Positions 8,452 through 18,049 of a stretch of 64,000 nucleotides of DNA are shown in pieces. A program made the position numbers and the translations under genes. This stretch comes from Candidatus Symbiopectobacterium endolongispinus (GTDB lineage: Bacteria; Pseudomonadota; Gammaproteobacteria; Enterobacterales; Enterobacteriaceae): positions 124,001-188,000 of the forward strand of contig NZ_JAFJYB010000002.1 of the NCBI RefSeq assembly GCF_018777385.1. The letters run 5' to 3'. Position 1 is the stretch's first letter. Each line of letters opens with the position of its first letter. The notes beneath the pieces were generated by a model that worked only from the letters and a program-made list of their open reading frames with translations, searched no databases and was not told the origin of the DNA.

Positions 8452-9578
8452 CGTTTAAAACTCTCAGCAATAAAGCGGTCTATGGCAACCCAAGCCAGTT
8501 CAGTGGGATGTAAACGATCCCAGTTCCAGCCGTTCTGATAAGGCTGGGCATACATATCAAAATAGGGAACCCGATGTTGCTCCAGCATCGTTCGGATCTG
8601 TTGATCGACTACCTGGAATTTCTCTGAGTTTTTAATCGCCCAGGGGTTAATCGGGTCAACCACCACCACAAACTGGGCGTTGCGCGCTTTCAGCAGTTTG
8701 ACCGTCGCCCGCAAAGCTTCCAGTTGCGAGGGGATTGCTGGCGCGTTGTCCCACTCATCCGGCGTGTTATCGTCGGCAAAAATCGACTTATCCATACACA
8801 TAGTGTCAGCGCTTTGTTGGCGCGATTTGTTGAGCGCGCGCGTGGGCCAACGCCATATCCCAATCCGGATTGACGAGTTGCTCCGGCCAGGGTTTTGCCG
8901 GTTGTGGGGTAATGTTCAGCATTGCCAGCCACTCGTTTTTTACCATCTCGCAGAAATTAGCAAAGAGGTAACTCACTTCCTGCCAGATAATTTCCGGATA
9001 CCAGCCATAGATTTCCATCTGGCTGAAGGTTAAGTGGCTGATATCTTCTTTATCAATATTGCGTAAGTATTTGACCAGCAAAGGGCGCGCCAACATATCC
9101 TTCATCAAGGGATTAAACACTGATTAGGGGAAGTTGTTGGCAAAAATGGCCGGAGGAATGCCTTCAGAATAAAAAGTATCAGGTGCTAACATCAGAACAA
9201 TTTTACTATTGGCGTTAATGTCATTTTTAAAACGCGAGAGCAGTAAAAAATGCGTGATGCTATCAACGTAACTATCACCGTAAGCCACTAAAGGACGATG
9301 CAACTGGTTATTGAAGTAATTATAAACGGCGTAATGTTCATCTTCGGAAGTAGAAACTTCAGATGCACCGATAAAGAAAATCGCATTGCCCTGTAAAGCA
9401 TGGGAAATAGTCGCCATGTTTTGCTTGCGTTCCTTTGGCGTTCCTTTGGCGTTCCTTCCATTGATTTAATCAGCGGTTGGAATGTCAGCGCTGGATCAGT
9501 GGTTCTCACCAGCGGGGGAACGCTGAGGAACAGGATCGCCATCAGGATATGCAGGCAGAAAGTATTTTTGATTTTCAT
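8448..9578 (-). pseudogene. dltD: DltD-like protein, broken
   Basis: Rebuilt from four pieces. A signal-anchor N-terminus (FCLHILMAILFLSVPPLV) is followed by an exact 11-bp tandem duplication (9428-9449) that shifts the frame; removing one unit restores KSMEGTPKERKQNMATISHA. Next come AIFFIGASEVSTSEDEHYAV (the Ser block of the SGNH-like fold), an in-frame TAA at 9124-9126, a frameshift near 8820, and the C-terminus NWDRLHPTELAWVAIDRFI with the Asp/His of the catalytic triad. DltD acts outside the membrane in the final D-alanine transfer. First gene of the dlt operon. Confidence 0.85.
9428..9457. repeat. 11-bp tandem duplication disrupting dltD
   Basis: The unit CGTTCCTTTGG occurs at 9428-9438 and 9439-9449, with a partial third copy after it. 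Deleting one unit restores the DltD reading frame, so the duplication is the lesion. Confidence 0.9.
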
Positions 9579-9732
9579 TATATAATTTATAATTACATGA
9601 TATTTATTTGTTTAAAGTTTGTTGCCTTATATCTTTACAGGGTGTCGGTTCCTGCGTTTTTTGCATTATATACCAGGCTTATCGGCGATGATGAGCGTTG
9701 CTGTGTAACGGTATGTACAGTGTTTGTCCTGC

Positions 9733-10571
9733 TCACATAATTTGATTTATCAGCACAAATAATTTGCCTGCAAAGGTGTCACTCGCTGGCCAATCGGTGG
9801 GTTCGACCCGTAGCGATGAGTGAAACCCACTTTCTATCAGTAACTTTCGATACGCTTTGTCTTGCCATGCCGTCATCTGTCTGCCGAATCGCGTTACTGT
9901 GCCATTTTCTTCTATCACCCAAAAATGTGTTGAGCTGGTTTGTGCCTCTTGATCCCACTGGTGCTCTGTTAACAACAAATGAGGACGAGCAAGAAACAGC
10001 CCCTGCGTGCATCACTGCCAGGTTGGTGCAGCCAGCCCCTGGCGTTTTACCTCCTCGAAGGTATGCACTTCGGTAAGCAGTTTCCCGCTGGCTCGCAGCC
10101 ACTGTGCACAGCGACTAACGAGCGTGCGAGCGTCGGCTGCGTTGAAAACATTCAGTTCGCCAAAGGTCATCATGATGAAATCGAAGCGGGCGGTGGGCGC
10201 ATACTCCCCACGTCCTGCTGTAGGTAATCAATGTTCAACCCTGCTACCTGTGCTTGCTGACGCGCATAGGTAATGGACGCCGGTGAAAAATCTACTCCTG
10301 TACAGTGAAAACCTTGCTGTGCCAGTCGGTGGGTATAAAAACCTGGGCCGCAACTGAGGTCTAGAATCCGTGCGCCCATCGGGAGTTGGCTGGTGATCCA
10401 TGCCACTTGCTGTTCAATGACGCTAAACCTGCGGCTGGCCCAATCGTGCTCTTGGGACAGATGATTTTCGAGCATGCGCTGGCTAAAGGCCGGATCGTTC
10501 CAGGGGATTTTGCTGTCGTCACAGGACAGCTTTAGGGGGTGAAAACCGTTAACCATGTCGCTGATGTTCAT
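9733..10571 (-). pseudogene. class I SAM-dependent methyltransferase, broken
   Basis: The N-terminal 133 codons show a SAM-binding Rossmann core: RILDLSCGPGFYTHRLAQQG (motif I), TGVDFSP and IDYLQQDV. The frame then fails near 10175; the continuation FIMMTFGELNVFNA is in another frame, and an in-frame TAG interrupts after AAPTWQ near 10003-10005. The C-terminal 81 codons (STHFWVIEENGTVTRFGRQM ...) are in a normal frame and end at 9733. Length about 280 residues. The substrate cannot be inferred. It follows a second broken methyltransferase on the same strand, separated by a stable UUCG hairpin. Confidence 0.75.
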
Positions 10572-10585
10572 CGATTCACCTCATT

Positions 10586-10603
10586 CCCCCTCCGAAGAGG
10601 GGG
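10586..10603 (-). terminator. intercistronic UUCG hairpin
   Basis: On the minus strand CCCCCTC-TTCG-GAGGGGG forms a very stable stem with a cUUCGg tetraloop. It has no T tract, so it may act as an RNA stability or attenuation element between the two methyltransferase genes rather than a full terminator. Confidence 0.5.
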
Positions 10604-10610
10604 GATTGTT

Positions 10611-11313
10611 TCATTTACGGATAACGCCCGTCATTTTAGTGAAGTTAAACCAGTGTCCAGCTTCGGCGGCCATCATGTCGCGATCGCGTATGGCATAGGG
10701 GTGTGAGCAAGCTAGCCATGCCTGCTCGCAACGGGCGCTCTCGGTGCACTCCGCTATCTGCAAATAGGCGCTTTGCTGCCAGATTTGCCGCCACCAATCG
10801 ACGGTAAAGAAGTTCATTCCGGACTGCCAAAAGGGGGCCAGTTCAGGAGGAACACCGCGATCGAAAGGCCTTTTTAAACCCGGAATAACGATAGCGACGC
10901 AGCCTCCGGGTTTGATCCACGGCGCAAGGTGGCTGTCGAAAAAGGCTGAACTGGCACCAAAAGTAGTGGTAGGCATCAATATTAAGCAGCGCGTCGAAGT
11001 GGTTTTCGGGAAACGGCTTTACAGCGGGAAGGTCGGCAACATCCATATGTAATGGCGTTATCAGGTTAGATAAACCATGCTCACCGAAACGGCGCGCGTT
11101 ATCTTCGGCAGCAATCCATAAATCCATTGCGACCACTTCAACACCATATTGGCTTGCCAGATAGATGGATGTCAGGCCTGTACCGCAGGCTAAATCGAGC
11201 ACTCGCATTCCGGGTTTTAATGCCAGAGCGGCGCTGACTTCTTCTGCCAGCAGTAACGCGCTTGGCCCCATTAAATTGGCATTAATAAATTCAGGCGAAA
11301 ACATCGGGTTCAT
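10611..11313 (-). pseudogene. SAM-dependent methyltransferase, frameshifted
   Basis: Starting at ATG 11313 (SD aaGGAaaggatc) the protein has RVLDLACGTGLTSIYLASQ (SAM motif I) and VVAMDLW, and reaches LLNIDAYHYF. A one-base indel near 10980 then shifts the frame; the rest (FGASSAFFDSHLAPWIKPGG ... HWFNFTKMTGVIRK) is in the next frame. Rebuilt length about 235 residues. It resembles small-molecule methyltransferases with a WIKPGGCVAIVIPG strand 5. An upstream in-frame ATG at 11352 gives a longer form but overlaps yjhX. Inactive by the frameshift. Confidence 0.8.
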
Positions 11314-11323
11314 GATCCTTTCC

Positions 11324-11570
11324 TTAGCGGTTGTCTGATTGGGCGCGGACATTTCTCAGTCCTGAGGTATTGATGCGATACGGCTGGCCCTTCACTGACT
11401 TGATCAGTTTTTTGGCTTTAAGTTTTTTGAAGACGGCGAGCGTGCAGTCACTCAGCAGCAAACCTTCGCGGCTGTAGCATTCGACGGCGGTGATGCGACC
11501 GGACGTGTGCAATACGTCCTCCTTTGGCGAGAACGTGCAGCGTCCGTTGTTCATGACGGGATAAATTCAT
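11324..11570 (-). pseudogene. yjhX: YjhX family protein, frameshifted
   Basis: From ATG 11570 the minus strand reads [20 protein letters not shown], then loses frame. The other frame continues [40 protein letters not shown] and ends in VRAQSDNR. Both parts match the E. coli YjhX small protein (about 85 residues) as I recall it; a few bases are deleted at the join (near 11500). YjhX has been described as a possible toxin or DNA-binding protein; its role is not settled. It ends 11 bp before the methyltransferase start. Confidence 0.8.
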
Positions 11571-11813
11571 GCTAGAAACCTGTTAATCATCATAGGCAAA
11601 AAATCAGCCCGGCCTGAATAGGGTCGGCAAACTGATTATCGGATGATTACATTCTCCAGCATCAAAGCCTCGGTGAGAGTTGATAGGACATTACAGCTAG
11701 AGGATAGCACGCATGCTTTGTAAGGGAATAAACAAGCCTGAAAAGTGTGATTTGAAAAAGCATTATTGCTACTTTTCCCGGTTGTCAGCGCAAAGAGGCC
11801 TGGCGCATCGCCA

Positions 11814-12733
11814 TTATGTCTTTTCCTTCTTATAGGGCGTTTCTGCAACCAGATGCGCTTTTACGTAGTCCAGAAAAGCCCGTAGCGGGCTCGGCATATA
11901 TTGTCGACTCAGGTAGTAAAGTTGCAGGCTAGGGAATTCTGGTAACCATTTCCCCAGCGTTGTCACCAGCGTGCCGTTTGCCAGATATGCTTTCACCTGG
12001 TCGTAATAGAGATAACCCAATCCAGCGCCACACAATACGGCTTCGAGCGTTGAGTCCATATCATCCAGGATGATGCTACCGACAGGCGCAATCTCCAGCT
12101 TTCCCTCTGGGCCTTCAAATTCCCAGTTATAGATACGGCCGCTTTGTAAACGAAAAATAACGCTTTGGTGATTCACCAGAGCGTGTGGATGTGCCGGGGC
12201 AGGATGGCGCTCAAAGTAGTCTGGCGTGGCGACCACAACCCGTTTGATTTTGGGGCCAATCGGGACAGTGATCATGTCCTTTTCAACGGTAGTATCCAGA
12301 CGAATCCCTGCATCAAACGATTGTTGAACGATATCGACGAGTTTGTCGTCAGTGGTGATCTCCACCTTGATATCGGGATACTGGCAGCTAAACCCGGCTA
12401 TCAATGGGTCAGCACCAGTCGTGAGACCAGTCGTGAGGTGTTGATTCTCAGCGTGCCCATCGGCGTGTCGCGAAAACAATTCATCTCATCGAGCAGGGTA
12501 TCGAACTCGTCAAATACCGGACGCAGACGCTCAAAGAGATTAACCCCTGCCTCCGTTAACGCTACGCTGCGAGTAGTGCGGTTAAACAGCCGAACTTTTA
12601 ACTGCTGCTCCAGTTGCTTAACGGCATGACTAATGGCTAAAGGGGAAAGCCATAACTCGTTGCCCGCTTCCCGGAAACTTTTGTGGCGCGCGACGCTAAT
12701 GAACGCCGTGAAGTCGGAAAAGTTAAGCTGCAT
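11814..12733 (-). pseudogene. LysR-family regulator, frameshifted
   Basis: The N-terminus (12733-12401) has the LysR helix-turn-helix FTAFISVARHKSFREAGNEL ... LFNRTTRSVALTEAG. After LRINTSRL an exact 12-bp duplication (12414-12437) adds four residues, and one missing base at VLT(H) shifts the frame. The effector domain continues as PLIAGFSCQYPDIKVEITTD and ends at 11814. Rebuilt length about 305 residues. It is divergent from the oxidoreductase pseudogene at 12836, its likely former target. Confidence 0.85.
12414..12437. repeat. 12-bp tandem duplication in LysR pseudogene
   Basis: ACCAGTCGTGAG occurs twice in a row. It is in frame, so on its own it adds four residues; the frameshift lies a few bases away. 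Confidence 0.85.
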
Positions 12734-12835
12734 TAGTGAAAACCCTTCATTAACCTACCTCAAATACTACATTTTACAGAATTATACTCCCTCCGTAAAG
12801 TAGTAACCACTTCTTCATGAAATAGGGTTAACAGT

Positions 12836-13432
12836 ATGAAAAAAACAATATATATATTATCTGGTCCCATCCGCGCCGTGATTCTTTAACTGCGCAGGTG
12901 GTACAGGAAATTCAGGGTGAAGCTGTGCGTCAGGGGTTTAACGTTTCCACGCTTGATCTCTACCGCAGTGGGTTTGATCCGGTGCTAAGGGAGGACGATG
13001 AGCCGGACTGGAACAATCCGCAGAAAACCTATTCGCCGGAAGTGCATCGTCTGTTTGGTGAACTGGAAGATAAAGACACGTTGGTATTGGTGTTTCCGGT
13101 GTGGTAGTATGGTTTTCCCGCCATGCTCAAAGGTTATCTGGAGCGCGTGTGGAATTACGGTTTGGCCTACGGAGAAGGCAGTGCGCTGAAGCAAAAAAAT
13201 CCGCTGGTTGGCGCTGGTTGGCGGTTCTCAATCCGGATTTATCAAATTTGGCTGGGAAAAGAACATGACCGACTACATCAAGGGCGGTATGGGGTATTTG
13301 GGCGTTGAGGACGCAAACATCGATTTTCTCTATAACACTATCGGTGTCGAAGAGGGGATTGACGATCGTGAAGGCCATTATCAGCAGCTCTTCACTCAGG
13401 CGCGTGGCATCGTTGATTCTGTGCTTGAGTAA
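12836..13432 (+). pseudogene. NAD(P)H dehydrogenase (flavodoxin fold), broken
   Basis: Rebuilt product of about 195 residues. The start MKKTIYI is followed by a frameshift before WSHPRRDSLTAQVVQEIQGE. An in-frame TAG at 13105-13107 interrupts VFPVW-YGFPAMLKGYLERVW (normally WWYGFPA, so TGG to TAG). An exact 10-bp duplication at 13204-13223 then shifts the frame within PLVGGSQSGF. The end (FGWEKNMTDYIKGGMGYLGV ... RGIVDSVLE) is normal. Family members are two-electron quinone reductases. Three independent lesions; dead. Confidence 0.85.
13204..13223. repeat. 10-bp tandem duplication in oxidoreductase pseudogene
   Basis: CTGGTTGGCG occurs twice in a row. Removing one copy restores the frame PLVGGSQSG exactly, so it is the inactivating event. 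Confidence 0.9.
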
Positions 13433-13518
13433 TAGTGTTCAGGCAGGAAAGAGCCTAACGTGCTGACAAATGTTCTGGCAATCACATAAAATGACGAGGA
13501 TTCTATTAAGGGAATAGT

Positions 13519-14008
13519 ATGAATATTCGTCATTCCGCACGCGCGTTACTTATTGATAACGATAACAACGTGTTACTTTTTAAGTTCAGATTCAAAAATA
13601 TCAAAGACAATATCAATGCCGGTATCAACGAGTTTTGGATCACGCCCGGTGGCGGATTGGAAGGGAATGAAACGTTTGAGCAGGCGCTTGGCAGAGAGTT
13701 GATGGAAGAAACGGGCTTAATCATAAATGAGAAGCCGGAGTGGGTGTGGTCAAGAAGAGGTAGTTTTTGAGCGCAACGGCAGTCAGTTTATCAGTCATGA
13801 ACGCTATTACCTGGTTTATGTCAGCAGTTGCGATATTGGAGAGCCGAACCTGAGTGATAATGAAAAAAGAAATCTGCTGCAAAAACGCTGGTGGAGCATC
13901 GACGAGATGCTGGCCTCTGAGGAGGCGCTTCGGCCAGTTTGTTTAGCTCAGGAGCTAAACCGCATTCTGTTGAACGGTATTCCGCCGTCACCCAAGGTTA
14001 TTCCTTGA
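13519..14008 (+). pseudogene. Nudix hydrolase, frameshifted
   Basis: From ATG 13519 (SD aaGGGAatagt) comes RALLIDNDNNVLLFKFRF and a complete Nudix box GGGLEGNETFEQALGRELMEETGL. A one-base indel near 13745 shifts the frame after EWVWS; the continuation EEVVFERNGSQFISHERYYL and the C-terminal WWSIDEMLAS are in the next frame. Rebuilt length about 163 residues. Nudix enzymes cleave nucleoside diphosphates linked to another group; the substrate is not evident. The catalytic box itself is undamaged. Confidence 0.8.
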
Positions 14009-14033
14009 GATTTGGTGGGGCGATCTCGCCCTT

Positions 14034-16771
14034 TCACGTCAACCATTGCCATTTTCGCGCCTGATTCACCGCCTGAATGCGGCCATTTACCTGAAGTTTT
14101 TCATAGAGCTGTTTCAGATGCCATTTTACCGTTTCCGACGAAATGCCCAGTGCGCGGGCGATCCCCTTGTTTGAAAAACCATCCGCGATCAGTTGCAATG
14201 TCTGGTGCTCCCGCTCGGTTAGCCGTGACGCCATCGGCGAGGTGTTTGCAGGCAGGGAAGGGGCAAGCGTAGCCCATAATGCGGCTATTGCGCGGTTGAA
14301 CATCTCATCGGGCGTCTGCTGTTGGTTCATATGGCGTAATAGTGACAGCAATTCCGGTCCTGCATCCAGCAGGCTCCGACGCAGATGTTGTTTAACCGCA
14401 CGCAGGATTGCCGGTTTGCACACCGCTATTGCTTGTTCTGTTTTTTCGGTACGCCATAGCACGACCGACAACAACAGCCTTGAACGCGTGGCGGCAAGCC
14501 ATTCGCCACAGTGCTCTTGCTCGAGCATGACGGCGTGAAGCACCTCCGCTGCCACCATCAGATCGCCAGTGGCAATCAGTAAGCGAGCCCGACTCTGTTC
14601 GCTATACCAGCGCAGAGCGTCATTTTTTTCTGCGGCCATTTCATCGGTCAGTCGCTGTAACTGATCAAGCAACTGAGCCGCTTCTCCGTTATCTCCAGAT
14701 TGGAGCCGGAAAGTGATGCGCTGCGCCAACAGGGAAAACCGTGCGTGCCGCCATCCTCGCTGGAGCGTCAGGTTTTCCGCGTGCAACAACAGTGCGTTAG
14801 CCTCTTCCTCCCGACCGGTTAATTGAGCCTGTTGTGCCAGCACAATGTAGCAACGGCTGAAGCCATCGGGTGGCAAACGTCGTCAATCATTTGCAGGCGC
14901 GGCGTCAACAGAGCATTGATACGGTCTACATCCCCTTGCTCCCAGGCGATCTCTGCCAGAAGCAGGGCCAGTGTGGCACTGCTACTGGAGTAGGGGCCAG
15001 TTAACGGTTCTGCGAGTTGCAATGCCTGTGACGCGTGGCGCTCTTCATCCCCCAGGTTGCCATGCCGCAGAAGCCCTTGCGCGATGACATACTCGCGATA
15101 CACCTCAACGAAAAGATTGCGGTTCGCTGTTTTGGTGTTGGGTATCAGGGCTTGTACATCCAGCGCGTGCTGTGGGCGCGCGTTTGCCAGATGACAATAG
15201 CTCAGAATATTGCACACCAGGCCATCCACCCAGATATCCCCGCAGGGAACCTCCCGCAGCAGGGGGGCAACCAGCGTCATGCTGTAGGCGATGTTTTCTG
15301 CGAAGGCTTCGCAGATGGCTCGCACCACGCGTAATCTTACCCAAGTGGTGTGGTCCAAGGCGTCTGGATGAGTAGCCACAAACGTTTCGATGGCATCAAG
15401 CAGTTGGCGTGCATCGTTAAACTGAAAATGATGTGATAAAGCCCAGGCCAGATTGATTTGCAACGCGATACGTGAAGGTTCGACATTTGCCGGTAAGTAG
15501 CGAATCCAGCGCACCAGCGTATCAATATCGCCCTCCTCCGCCAGCGATTGCGCGCCGGCTTCAGCATGCAGGGTGCCCGGTTTCCCCGCTGCCAGCGCGT
15601 GGCGTTTCGCCTCCGCCCAGAGCTGTTGAGCCGCAAACCAGTTACCGGCTCGTTCATGTAACCGGTGGATATCATTACCCATGCGATGTTGCAGACGGCT
15701 TTGTAGCGCATCGCGCATCAGCGGATGGTAACGAAACCAGAATCCGGCTTCATCCAGGGTGGAAAGAAACAGGTTATGTTGCGCTATCCAGGAGAGCATC
15801 GCCTCGCCGTTGCGGTATCCGGTGACGGCATCGTACAGATCGGGATGGAGACAATTAAGCATCGAGGTTTGCAGTAGAAAATCCAGCACATCAGGAGGGA
15901 GGGGGTCAAAAATCACTTCCTCCATATACCGACTCATCGACCGAGAATTGGCATTCAGATATCTAACCCCGTGATGAGAGGGCGTGGTGTCACCCAGAGA
16001 CAATGCAGCCATATTCATGCCGGCAATCCAGCCTTCGGTCAGCGCGATCGCCTGCTGTATCTCTTGTTGTTTTAGCAACGTAGTGGCTGACTGCGCAAAG
16101 TAGCTGCTGGCTTCGTCGAGGCTGAAACGCAGTTCATCGTGGTAAATTTCAACCAGTTGGTCTTGTACCTGAAGTCGGCCAAGCGCCACAGGCAACTGGC
16201 TGCGGCTGCCAATGATCACGTGAAGGTACGCCGGCGCATGGTTAAGGAGGTAACTCAACCCATCGTGAATATCCGGGTGACTGATGCTCTGGTAATCGTC
16301 AAGGATGAGGTAAAGCGTATGTGGGCAACCGTGTAATTGATTGACCAACTCCGCGACAAACAGCGAAAAATCGACGGGGAAATTGCCCTGAAAATAGCGT
16401 TGAAACGCCATGCTCCAGCCATCATACAGCGGCCGCAGTGCCTCCAGCAGATAGCGGGTAAACATCAGCGGGGTATTGTCATCGTCTTCAGGGCTGAGCC
16501 ACGCCAGCGTATCACCCTGCCGCTGCCGATGCTGATACCACTGGGTTAACAGCGTTGTTTTGCCAAACCCCGCCGCAGCACACACTAATGTAAGGTTGCT
16601 GGAAAGTGCACGATCGAGGCGTTGCAGCAAACGATCGCGCTGCAATAAAGCCCCAGGCGATCGCGGAGGCGTGAACTTGGTGAGAATGAGCGGTAGCTTG
16701 CGTGTGAAGCGAAAAGGTTCTTGGTTAACCAATGTTGCAGATGATGCTTGCATCGGGGGCAAAAACGCCAT
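14034..16771 (-). pseudogene. MalT/AcoK-like LuxR-family ATP-dependent regulator, frameshifted
   Basis: A large signal-responsive regulator of about 910 residues. The N-terminal STAND-type ATPase has a Walker A motif in VCAAAGFGKTTLLTQWY (about residues 62-78) and LYLILDDYQSISH as Walker B. A long helical repeat middle follows, and the C-terminal LuxR helix-turn-helix is RLTEREHQTLQLIADGFSNK ... ISSETVKWHLKQLYEKL. A single frameshift near 14870 separates residues 1-650 from the last 280. It is divergent from the butanediol/acetoin dehydrogenase at 16975. AcoK of Klebsiella, a regulator of acetoin catabolism, has the same size and architecture, so a role in acetoin metabolism is plausible. Confidence 0.8.
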
Positions 16772-16884
16772 ACTGCCGCTACCTCATTATATCGTCAGTG
16801 ACCTGAGTGTACCGAAGGACAACCAGTAGAACCACGTTTACTGATTGATAATCGTTGATCTCTTCCATTTTTCTCTCTCATTGC

Positions 16885-16900
16885 CCCCCCAACAGGGGGG
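16885..16900. promoter_or_regulatory. C6-AACA-G6 palindrome in divergent promoter region
   Basis: CCCCCC-aaca-GGGGGG lies in the ~200-bp gap between the MalT-like regulator and the dehydrogenase, 75 bp before the latter's start. It could be a regulator site or a transcript hairpin; symmetry is the only evidence. Confidence 0.3.
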
Positions 16901-16974
16901 TAGGCCATGCTTATGCGTGCCTATAAAGTAAATCATCTAGTGCATTGTTAATCACGACGAGGTGAATACAGAGT

Positions 16975-17755
16975 ATGGCTATCGAAAATAAAGTCGCGTT
17001 AGTAACCGGTGCTGGGCAGGGTATCGGACGAGGTATCGCCCTGCGTCTGGCTAAAGATGGCACATCCGTGATGCTTGTGGATGTGAATGCTACGAGGATT
17101 GAGGCCGTAGCCGCAGAGGTGGCGGCATTAGGGCGTAAGGCGGCGATCTTTGTCGCTGATATTTCCGATCGTGCTCAGGTGTATGCGGCTATCGATGAGG
17201 CTGAACGCCAACTGGGTGGCTTCGATATTATCGTCAACAATGCAGGCATTGCCCAGGTGCAGCCATTGTCCGATGTGACGCCGGAAGAGGTTGATCGCAT
17301 TATGCGCATCAACGTTCATGGCACGCTGTGGGGGGATTCAGGCCGCGGCGAAAAAATTCATTGAGCGCCAACAGGAAGGCAAAATCATCAATGCATATTC
17401 CATTGCGGGGCACGATGGTTTTGCGATGTTAGGCATCTATTCTGCGACAAAATTTGCCGTGCGTGCACTGACTCAGGCTGCTGCAAAGGAATATGCCAGC
17501 CGCGGCGTTACGGTAAACGCGTATTGCCCGGGGATTGTTGGGACGGGAATGTGGACAGAAATCGATAAGCGTTTCTCAGAAATCACCGGTGCCCCTGTCG
17601 GTGAAACCTACAAAAAATATGTTGAAGGTATTGCGCTGGGTCGTGCTGAGACGCCGGATGATGTGGCCAGTCTGGTCTCCTATCTGGCAGGGCCCGATTC
17701 AGACTATGTCACCGGTCAGGCTATTCTGATTGATGGTGGGATTGTTTACCGCTAA
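16975..17755 (+). pseudogene. budC: acetoin reductase / meso-2,3-butanediol dehydrogenase, frameshifted
   Basis: Short-chain dehydrogenase of about 259 residues. Marks are ALVTGAGQGIGRGIALRLAK (TGxxxGxG cofactor loop), IVNNAGIAQVQPL (NNAG), and the catalytic YSATK in [13 protein letters not shown]. The C-terminal [17 protein letters not shown] is typical of the acetoin reductase/BudC group. The G run at 17330-17335 has six G where five keep the frame [11 protein letters not shown], so one G was gained. The enzyme interconverts acetoin or diacetyl and butanediol using NADH. The specific name is by sequence likeness from memory; other SDRs share the motifs. Confidence 0.75.
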
Positions 17756-18035
17756 GTCACGTTGCCCGAGTCGCCGTGTGCTCAACGCGGCTCGGGAAAT
17801 TCCCCTCCTTATTTGCATTCTCTCACTCCACAAACACTCGCTTTTTACTGATTGGCATTTATGATGATGCTTTTGCCGTTTATGCAAACGGCCAGCAATA
17901 CGTGTTGTCTTTGGCGCATGGCTATCAGTGAAAGGGAAGGTATATTGAGACAAATCATCAGTCTCTGGTGGAATGATTGCCGGGCTTTTTTCAACAATGG
18001 CCAGAAAACGTATCAACGTCCAACGAGCCAACAAA

Positions 18036-18049
18036 TACTGAACAAATAC
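18036..18049. promoter_or_regulatory. left part of the LexA (SOS) box split by IS copy 1
   Basis: TACTG at 18036-18040 stands 9 bp before the IS. Joining the flanks and removing one target duplication gives TACTGAATAAATACCCAGTA, which fits the LexA pattern CTG-N10-CAG. In enterobacteria an SOS box lies between uvrA and ssb, so this is very likely that operator. See the finding on ssb. Confidence 0.65.
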
